Source: Candidatus Izemoplasma sp. (lineage in GTDB: Bacteria > Bacillota_I > Bacilli_A > Izemoplasmatales > Izemoplasmataceae). Taken from it: DNA of 13,736 nucleotides. Shown piece by piece: positions 6,065 to 12,154 of the stretch. The stretch is taken from positions 1 through 13,736 of the forward strand of contig JAIPGE010000017.1 in the NCBI GenBank assembly GCA_021736285.1, written 5' to 3'. The position numbers and the translations under genes were made by a program. The notes under the pieces were generated by a model, which was not told the DNA's origin, did no database searches, and saw only the letters and a list, made by a program, of their open reading frames with translations. How positions within the stretch are numbered: position 1 is the first letter of the stretch; each line of letters opens with the position of its first letter.

Positions 6065-8078
6065 CTGATATCCCCTCATTCATTTGTTTCACAAATAAAG
6101 ATACAATTTCTGGATCAAACTGGGTACCTGAATGATCTTCGAGTTCCTTTAATGCTTCTTTTTGTGGTTTTACTGTATTGTAGGGCCGAGATGTCGTCAT
6201 GGCATCGTAGGCATCTGCCACACTCAACATCCGAGATAAAAGGGGAATATCCTGTCCTTTTAATCCTTTAGGATAACCAGTTCCATCATATCGCTCATGA
6301 TGTGATAAAATATATTTTGAAACATTTTCTAGTCCTGGTGACGCTTGTGCAATACGGTATCCGATTTCAGGGTGTCGACGCATTTCAATCCACTCTTCAT
6401 CTGTTAACTTACCTTTTTTTTGTAATACATCATCATTAACCCCGATTTTCCCTAAATCATGTAACATACACAAAAGTTGGAGATCATCCATCATATCATT
6501 GCTTAATCCATAACTTTCTGCGATTCCTTTAAGATACTGGAAAAGTCGGTTACCATGCGATTCTGTCTCGTCACTTTTTTCATGTAGTGCTTTTTGCATT
6601 GATTCAATAATTTTGCTGTGCATACTTGTTTTACTAAGCATTTTACGTTTGTACATATTGGTTTCGGCAACACGCATGACTTCCATAATATTATCTGTCT
6701 TATATCGCTTTACACAATAGCCTAAAGAGATGCTTGGTGTCATTCCTTTAATCATATCTTTCGTAGACATTCGTCCAAAATAATCGATAATTCGATTCAT
6801 AATAATATTGGTTTCATTCGAATCTGTTTGTGGTAGTAAAATAACAAACTCATCACCACCCCATCTTCCGACAATGTCTTCATTACGACATAAAAATTGT
6901 AATGATTTTCCAACTTTTTTCAATAATTGATCACCAACTTCATGTCCGAAAACATCATTTGTTAGTTTCAACCCATTAACATCACCCATAATTAATGAAA
7001 AAGGCAGTTGACGTTCAGTATCTAAACGACGAATTTCTTCCTCTAGAAATGATCGATTATATAAGCCTGTTAGAATATCATGATACGATAGATATAAAAC
7101 TTCTTTTTCTCTTTTTTTCTGTTCATTAATATCAACAATAACATATACCTTACCCAATACTTGATCATGGTTATCTTCAATATTTCTAATATTGATGTTC
7201 ACATGCCAGTACATTCCGTCTTGTGAGACGAGCAATGCATCTGAATTAGTATATTCATCCAGTGCTAAATAGTCAACACTATTATGTGCTTCATCAAGTA
7301 ATGTTAGTACTGATTGAATGGGTTGATTGCGATAGGTATCATCTGATAATCCTGTCATCATTAAAGCATTTTCATTGACCCGTGTAATCACGTTGTTCTG
7401 ATCTGTGATGATAATTGCTTCACCAATCGAATTTAGCGTATGTAAAAAATATTCCTTTTCTGTATTTGTTTTGGTATACTCATCTTTCATCTCAGATAAG
7501 TCGCGAAGAATAACAATAAAATATGTATAATCCGCGTAATCATAGACCGAAATACTTGCATTGACATCATGTTTTTTATCTTCTGATGTGATTACTTTTA
7601 ATTCAAGCATACCACTCTGACCTCTATTAATAAAATTATGAAGCCGTTTTAAACTGTCTTTATCTAAAAACTTGTCATACTTTATGTTTTGGTAATTCTT
7701 GACGTCTAGATTCAAAAAGAGATTTGCCGAATGATTGTGAAAGACCAATTTGGTTCCTCTAAAAATAAAAATTTTCTCTTCCAATCCGTCAAATAACGTC
7801 CGATATTTGTCTATAAAAGTTTGATCACTATCCTCCTTTGTCACAACATGATAATGTTGCTCATTAAGCGTAATTGTCTCAAAACGAAAAGACGCATTGT
7901 CGAAAACGAAAAGAGGGTCATTTCCCCCCTCTTCATTTTGTAAGAATACACGAATATCTTTTATTGAAACATCATCGAATTTATCTGGATAATGCGCTTT
8001 AAAGTCTTCACTAAAAACAATACAGGGGTGTTTTTGTAATGGTTGTATTAACTTATGAATTTGTTTGATTTGAGTCAT
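6057..8078 (-). CDS. PAS-PAS-GGDEF-HD-GYP cyclic-di-GMP synthase/phosphodiesterase
   Basis: A 673-residue soluble signalling protein. Residues 1-85 have no clear family but a PAS-like strand pattern. PAS domains follow at about 90-195 and 207-320. A short charged linker leads into GGDEF (328-485), which carries the intact active site GGDEF at 407-411 and an intact inhibitory I-site RNED (398-401), five residues upstream as in functional diguanylate cyclases. The HD-GYP domain (about 490-670) has H508, the HD pair H540-D541 in HDLGKIG, H569, HHERYDGTGYP (593-603) and DAYDAMT (622-628). All metal and GYP residues are therefore present. Both making and breaking c-di-GMP look possible; which dominates would depend on PAS input. 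No membrane helix is present. The start at 8078 has AGGTGA 6 bases upstream and overlaps the upstream PAS gene by 26 bases; its end overlaps the GT8 start by 8 bases. Confidence 0.92.
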   Translation of the reverse strand: MTQIKQIHKLIQPLQKHPCIVFSEDFKAHYPDKFDDVSIKDIRVFLQNEEGGNDPLFVFDNASFRFETITLNEQHYHVVTKEDSDQTFIDKYRTLFDGLEEKIFIFRGTKLVFHNHSANLFLNLDVKNYQNIKYDKFLDKDSLKRLHNFINRGQSGMLELKVITSEDKKHDVNASISVYDYADYTYFIVILRDLSEMKDEYTKTNTEKEYFLHTLNSIGEAIIITDQNNVITRVNENALMMTGLSDDTYRNQPIQSVLTLLDEAHNSVDYLALDEYTNSDALLVSQDGMYWHVNINIRNIEDNHDQVLGKVYVIVDINEQKKREKEVLYLSYHDILTGLYNRSFLEEEIRRLDTERQLPFSLIMGDVNGLKLTNDVFGHEVGDQLLKKVGKSLQFLCRNEDIVGRWGGDEFVILLPQTDSNETNIIMNRIIDYFGRMSTKDMIKGMTPSISLGYCVKRYKTDNIMEVMRVAETNMYKRKMLSKTSMHSKIIESMQKALHEKSDETESHGNRLFQYLKGIAESYGLSNDMMDDLQLLCMLHDLGKIGVNDDVLQKKGKLTDEEWIEMRRHPEIGYRIAQASPGLENVSKYILSHHERYDGTGYPKGLKGQDIPLLSRMLSVADAYDAMTTSRPYNTVKPQKEALKELEDHSGTQFDPEIVSLFVKQMNEGISDA

Positions 8079-9189
8079 CTTCTGTCACCTGTTTTCCATA
8101 GCCAAGAATACTATACTTACCTGATTGATTAAGAAATGGGAAAAATGTAAACTTCATTTTCATATCGTTGATTTGATGCACCAAAGATGATTGTGTGCCT
8201 TGTAATGTCAGTTGGATTTTTTCACCAAAAATCGCACTGTCCTTGTTTATTTCAAAAACAGACTCAGTAGCTTTAGTATCTGACTTAAAATAATGAACCA
8301 ATTGCCCCTTCATGTTAGTAAGGTTTCCTTCAGAATCAATTTCAAAGACAATACCATCTATTTGATTAAGTAGAAATGCTGTTTTATCGCGCTCTTCATT
8401 TAGCACATTTTCTGCTTTTTTCTCATCTGTAATATCTATCGCATAACCGATAATACCAATATATTTATTGTCTTTATTATACACTGGAATTTTTGTTACT
8501 TCAGTAAAAGCTTCTCGATTATTTATGAATGATTCAAAAGAGTACACAATACGTTTTTTAGATTCTTTTGCTTCATTATCACTATTTCTAAATGAATTGG
8601 CAATATCCTCACTAAAAATAGCAAAGTCATCTTTTAGATACACATCTTCTAACGTATTTCCCGTATGTTCTGTAAAACTTTTATTACAAAAGATATAGCG
8701 ATCATAACGATCTTTAATCCATAAATCAATTGGCATTAAATCCAGGAGTAACGATACTGATTTATCAAATTGAAACAACTCAGTAATATCTTTGGCTTGA
8801 ATTTGTTGATACAAGAGTGCTAAAACTTCAGTTGTTGGCCCAGATTCATACATACTTGCTTCATAATCACGTTGAATTGGATGTCCAAAAATCAGTTGGT
8901 GGGTATCAAATTGGTGTATCCGTACCGCAAAGAACCGATAGGCTCCGCGTTTATGATAAATTTTTAGCGTAATATCGCGCCCTTTTTCGGGACGATATGT
9001 ATACTCATTGTATAATGGCTTGTCTTCTGGGACGATTAAATCTAGAAAAGATGTCTTGATTAATTCTGATTTCTCATATCCAAGCAACTTAAAAAATAGT
9101 TGATTGCCTTCAACGATGATATCATTCATATCGACTGTCACTAAAACACCATCATATTGTTCAAGATATTTTGAATTAATAATTGTCAT
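8053..9189 (-). CDS. Stand-alone multi-PAS sensory protein
   Basis: A 378-residue soluble protein made of three PAS-like modules and no output domain: about 8-108 (YDGVLVTVDMNDIIVEGNQ, FFKLLGYEKSELI), 145-255 (WIKDRYDRYIFCNKSFTEHTG, IGIIGYAIDITDEKK) and 270-367 (IDGIVFEIDSEGNLTNMKG). The middle one is a typical PAS with PAC tail; the outer two are more divergent. No haem or flavin motif can be named, so the signal sensed is unknown. It overlaps the GGDEF-HD-GYP gene by 26 bases, implying a partner role as a separate sensor subunit for that enzyme. For the start I chose ATG 9187-9189, because AGGAG lies 8 bases before it. The in-frame GTG (9198) and ATG (9195) sit on or against the same AGGAG. 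Confidence 0.82.
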   Translation of the reverse strand: MTIINSKYLEQYDGVLVTVDMNDIIVEGNQLFFKLLGYEKSELIKTSFLDLIVPEDKPLYNEYTYRPEKGRDITLKIYHKRGAYRFFAVRIHQFDTHQLIFGHPIQRDYEASMYESGPTTEVLALLYQQIQAKDITELFQFDKSVSLLLDLMPIDLWIKDRYDRYIFCNKSFTEHTGNTLEDVYLKDDFAIFSEDIANSFRNSDNEAKESKKRIVYSFESFINNREAFTEVTKIPVYNKDNKYIGIIGYAIDITDEKKAENVLNEERDKTAFLLNQIDGIVFEIDSEGNLTNMKGQLVHYFKSDTKATESVFEINKDSAIFGEKIQLTLQGTQSSLVHQINDMKMKFTFFPFLNQSGKYSILGYGKQVTEDDSNQTNS

Positions 9190-9214
9190 CGGCATCACTC
9201 CTGTTCACACTCTT

Positions 9215-9223
9215 ATTGTATCA
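9215..9223 (-). promoter_or_regulatory. Extended -10 promoter element for the PAS/GGDEF/GT8 unit
   Basis: The minus strand reads TGATACAAT (TGn plus a 5-of-6 TATAAT match), 25 bases before the chosen PAS start. No good -35 is seen at normal spacing. That position falls inside one arm of the hairpin at 9234-9293. Confidence 0.55.
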
Positions 9224-9233
9224 TTTTTAGTTG

Positions 9234-9293
9234 AAAAGAAAACCAATATAACATTCTTGTCATTATTCCTTAAATAATAATCGGTTTTCTTTT
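9234..9293. terminator. Compound hairpin after fchA, probable terminator
   Basis: The arms AAAAGAAAACC (9234-9244) and GGTTTTCTTTT (9283-9293) pair over 11 bp. They are extended by two more pairs beyond a mismatch and enclose a second small hairpin (TTATT, 9263-9267, with AATAA, 9273-9277). Read from fchA, the last arm is U-rich (UUUUCUUUU), so it could end the hut operon transcript. The U run is within the stem rather than after it, so confidence is moderate. The symmetry allows either direction. Confidence 0.55.
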
Positions 9294-9299
9294 GAGATA

Positions 9300-9941
9300 T
9301 CAATAGAGTTGCTTATGAATATTTTCTAAAAGATTGGTCTTTAGTTGATCTGTTGTTTCTTTAATCCTTGATATTTCTTTTTTATAATATGTATTCTTTG
9401 TCTTGTCTTTTAACATGCCAAGATTAATTTCAATATTGAATAATGCGCCTTCAATACCCGCACTTAACAAAAGCACGCCAACACCAAGGTCAGTAATCGC
9501 ATTGGAGTTGCCATAACGAACTAGGTTATCTAAATTAGATAAGACCTGAACAGCTTCAGTCGCGACTTGATGGGGTACTTTAATTGCTGTCAGTGTTGCT
9601 TGTTGAATCACCTGATTACGATGCGCTTTCTCTTCTTTTGAATTTTTAGGTAATTTAAAGGCTTTCATGATTTGGTTAAAGGCGTTGGTGTCTTCATCTA
9701 CTAACGTCAACAACACTGTTTTTGATGCCTCTAATTCGTTTAAAATTTGGTGAATCTTCTCTTGTATTGATTCATCAAGTTTTAAAAATGCCTTTTTATT
9801 CGTTGTCACCTTACCGAGCATACCGCTTAACGCGACACCTAAGGATGCCGCAAGTGCACTAACGCTTCCACCACCAGGTGTTGGCTGATTTGAATCAACT
9901 AATGCGATAAATGATGATAGTGTTTCATTCATTAAAGCCAT
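9300..9941 (-). CDS. fchA: Formimidoyltetrahydrofolate cyclodeaminase
   Basis: A 213-residue cytosolic enzyme that closes the ring of 5-formimino-THF and releases ammonia, giving 5,10-methenyl-THF, the last step in handling the formimino group from histidine. The family signature PTPGGGSVSALAASLGVAL (20-38) forms the Gly-rich folate-binding start. VDEDTNAFNQIMKAFKLP (82-99) and the following charged segment are the other conserved region, and the rest is helical as expected. Length matches stand-alone cyclodeaminases (about 205-215) and the C-terminal half of mammalian FTCD. The start ATG 9939-9941 has AGGAGG 7 bases upstream and overlaps the end of hutI by 10 bases. Relatives are also called methenyl-THF cyclohydrolase; the hut neighbours favour the cyclodeaminase role. 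Confidence 0.92.
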   Translation of the reverse strand: MALMNETLSSFIALVDSNQPTPGGGSVSALAASLGVALSGMLGKVTTNKKAFLKLDESIQEKIHQILNELEASKTVLLTLVDEDTNAFNQIMKAFKLPKNSKEEKAHRNQVIQQATLTAIKVPHQVATEAVQVLSNLDNLVRYGNSNAITDLGVGVLLLSAGIEGALFNIEINLGMLKDKTKNTYYKKEISRIKETTDQLKTNLLENIHKQLY

Positions 9942-11182
9942 TGTAAGTCCTCCTTTAAGATGTGTTTATTTTTTATCACATGACGTCCCTTTTTAAAAAC
10001 GTCCGTGACGTGATTAATACCATAGTGATAGATCATATATTCTAGATTCGGAATCTGACACATAACCAAATCCGCTTGTTTTCCGACTTTGACTTGTCCT
10101 ACTTGATCCTCAATACCAAGGCTAATTGCTGGATTTAATGTTACCGCAACTAAAATTTCATGCGGAGTTAATCCCATTTTCAGCGCTGCGAGATGCATTG
10201 AAAATTGGAGGTTCTCACTTGGTGTACTGCCTGGATTATAGTCACTAGAGATGCCCACTAAACACCCCATGTCAATCATTTTTCTCCCTTTTGCATAAGC
10301 TTTATTTAAATAAAAAGATGTGCTAGGCAATAAATTACATAAGGTATTTGTTTGTGCTGCTTTTTTAATGTTTTCATCAGACATCACAATGAGATGATCG
10401 ATACTTTTTGCCTGATGATTTAAGGCTATTTCAGTGCCCCCAATATCTTTGATTTCATCAGTATGTATCCGAATATCAAAGTTTAAGGCATTCGCTTTGT
10501 CACATAGCGATAAGGTATCATTCGCATCAAAAACCCCTTCTTCGCAAAAAATATCAACACTTTTAGCTAGATTTTTGGATTTGATGATTACCATATCGTC
10601 TAACACACTTTGCATAAATAGATGTTTTTGGTCTTTAAATGCTGGTGGTATCGCGTGCGCTTTTAGATAGGTTGAATAAATATCTATTGGATGAGACTCA
10701 TGTAGTGCTTTGTTAACTTCAAGTTGTTTTATTTCTATATCGGTGTCGAGACCATAGCCACTTTTGGCTTCAATCGAAGTGACGCCAAATTCAAGCATTC
10801 GGTCTAATGAATTACTTGCTTTGTGTAAGAGTTCATCAAATGTAGCCTTCTTTGTCGCTGTAACGGTTGATAAAATACCACCACCTTGCTTTAATATATC
10901 CATATAAGACACACCTTGTAGTTTTAGATCAAATTCATGTTCTCGTGAGCCCCCATGGACCAAATGGGTGTGGCCATCAATAAACCCTGGTAACACAACT
11001 TTATAATTGGCGTCGAGAGTAGTTGTTGCTTGATATTGACTTAAATCATTTTCGATTGCGACAATGATACCATCTTTGATGGCGATTTCAACATCATCAA
11101 TCTTTTGAATCTGGTAACTTTTCGCTGGTAATAAAGGGGTATAAATGTGTTTAATATTAATAATCTTTGTATCTACATTCAT
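9932..11182 (-). CDS. hutI: Imidazolonepropionase
   Basis: A 416-residue metal-dependent amidohydrolase opening the ring of 4-imidazolone-5-propionate to N-formimino-L-glutamate. Catalytic features are GFIDGHTHLVHGG (66-78) with the metal pair H71 and H73, then H176 in LKAHAIPP, and HTDE (240-243) with metal ligand H240 and the acid E243. H263 lies in IDHLIVM, and D314 in SSDYNPGS is the final metal/base Asp. R80 just after the HxH loop is the usual substrate carboxylate contact. Length is normal (about 410-420). The start ATG 11180-11182 has AGGTGATGAG directly before it, 8 bases after the ftcD stop. The 3' end overlaps fchA by 10 bases. No substitutions at key residues are seen, so it should be active. 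Confidence 0.96.
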   Translation of the reverse strand: MNVDTKIINIKHIYTPLLPAKSYQIQKIDDVEIAIKDGIIVAIENDLSQYQATTTLDANYKVVLPGFIDGHTHLVHGGSREHEFDLKLQGVSYMDILKQGGGILSTVTATKKATFDELLHKASNSLDRMLEFGVTSIEAKSGYGLDTDIEIKQLEVNKALHESHPIDIYSTYLKAHAIPPAFKDQKHLFMQSVLDDMVIIKSKNLAKSVDIFCEEGVFDANDTLSLCDKANALNFDIRIHTDEIKDIGGTEIALNHQAKSIDHLIVMSDENIKKAAQTNTLCNLLPSTSFYLNKAYAKGRKMIDMGCLVGISSDYNPGSTPSENLQFSMHLAALKMGLTPHEILVAVTLNPAISLGIEDQVGQVKVGKQADLVMCQIPNLEYMIYHYGINHVTDVFKKGRHVIKNKHILKEDLQWL

Positions 11183-11190
11183 CTCATCAC

Positions 11191-12153
11191 CTACAAATTG
11201 GCTTCAATTATTTTTAAAGTATCTAACTCTCTAAATCCCATATATTTTTTTGCATAAGACACAATCTCTTCTGATGTTAATTGTTTCGGTACTGTCTCAT
11301 TGTTAAGTTCAAAATAATATGTAAGGCTTTCAATAAATGTGGCTTTGGGTGCGAGTCCTACTAATTCACAACTCGGCACAGCAACATGGTATCGTTTGGC
11401 TTCCATTTTGACAGTTTCTAAAATCCGATAAATTGGATTTTTTTGATAGTTTAATATGTTCATTGTAACTTGGACATGTCCGCGGGAATCAAGCATAACG
11501 GGTCCTGCTTGAATAAAGCGATAGCCCCCACTTGAAAAACGAATTGCCCGACTAATCTTTTTGGCAATATTAATATCATCTGTGTCTAAGTCAATATTGT
11601 AAGCAATTAATGGAATTCGTGCCCCAATCCCAATCACACCAAATGTTGGATGAATGTCAGGATTACCATAATCCGGATGCCATTTCTCTTCTTTAATTTT
11701 TGTCTTCATCCCTTCAAATTCACCTTTGCGAATTGTCGGTAATTTTTTTCTTAATCTCGTGGTTGCTGCTTCAGCATACATAAAAGATGGAATCTTAAAC
11801 TGTTCCCAGATTTTATGAGCAATCTGATTGGCATACATCACACAGTCAGCCATTGTAACATTTTCAATTGGAATAAACGGAATCACATCAACAGCACCCA
11901 TCCGGGGATGCTCCCCTGATTGTTCATTCATATCAATATGATTTAATACTTTCTCAACAAATGCTGGCAATGCTTCAACAATTGCTTCTGGATCTCCAAG
12001 CAATGTTACCACTGTTCGATTATAATCTGCATCTGGTTCAACGCTAATGCATTTAAACCCTGTTTTATCTTTTAATACGGATACGATATCATCAATGCTA
12101 TCTTGATTGCGTCCTTCACTGAAATTAGGAACACATTGTACAATTTTTGTCAT
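11191..12153 (-). CDS. ftcD: Glutamate formimidoyltransferase (single domain)
   Basis: A 320-residue enzyme moving the formimino group of N-formimino-L-glutamate to tetrahydrofolate, leaving glutamate. It begins MTKIVQCVPNFSEGRN, the conserved start of formiminotransferases. GEHPRMGAVDVIPFIP follows with H82, the residue corresponding to the catalytic His of mammalian FTCD. Other conserved parts are GNPDIHPTFGVIGIGAR and SSGGYRFIQAGPV. Length fits the stand-alone transferase; the cyclodeaminase half that is fused in animals is encoded separately as fchA two genes downstream. I placed the start at 12153 (ATG 12151-12153) because AAGGAT lies 7 bases before it and homology begins there. A start at 12183 would add ten residues with no family likeness and would overlap hutU by 29 bases. 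The chosen ATG is one base after the hutU stop. Confidence 0.95.
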   Translation of the reverse strand: MTKIVQCVPNFSEGRNQDSIDDIVSVLKDKTGFKCISVEPDADYNRTVVTLLGDPEAIVEALPAFVEKVLNHIDMNEQSGEHPRMGAVDVIPFIPIENVTMADCVMYANQIAHKIWEQFKIPSFMYAEAATTRLRKKLPTIRKGEFEGMKTKIKEEKWHPDYGNPDIHPTFGVIGIGARIPLIAYNIDLDTDDINIAKKISRAIRFSSGGYRFIQAGPVMLDSRGHVQVTMNILNYQKNPIYRILETVKMEAKRYHVAVPSCELVGLAPKATFIESLTYYFELNNETVPKQLTSEEIVSYAKKYMGFRELDTLKIIEANL

Positions 12154-12154
12154 A

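Noticed and set aside
6065..6079. ATG at 6079 as the GT8 start
   Set aside because: No ribosome binding site upstream; the AGGGG after it correctly serves the ATG at 6064.
9190..9299. Riboswitch upstream of the PAS/GGDEF unit
   Set aside because: The only structure is the symmetric compound hairpin next to the fchA stop; no conserved c-di-GMP or other riboswitch core was seen and the leader after the promoter is too short.
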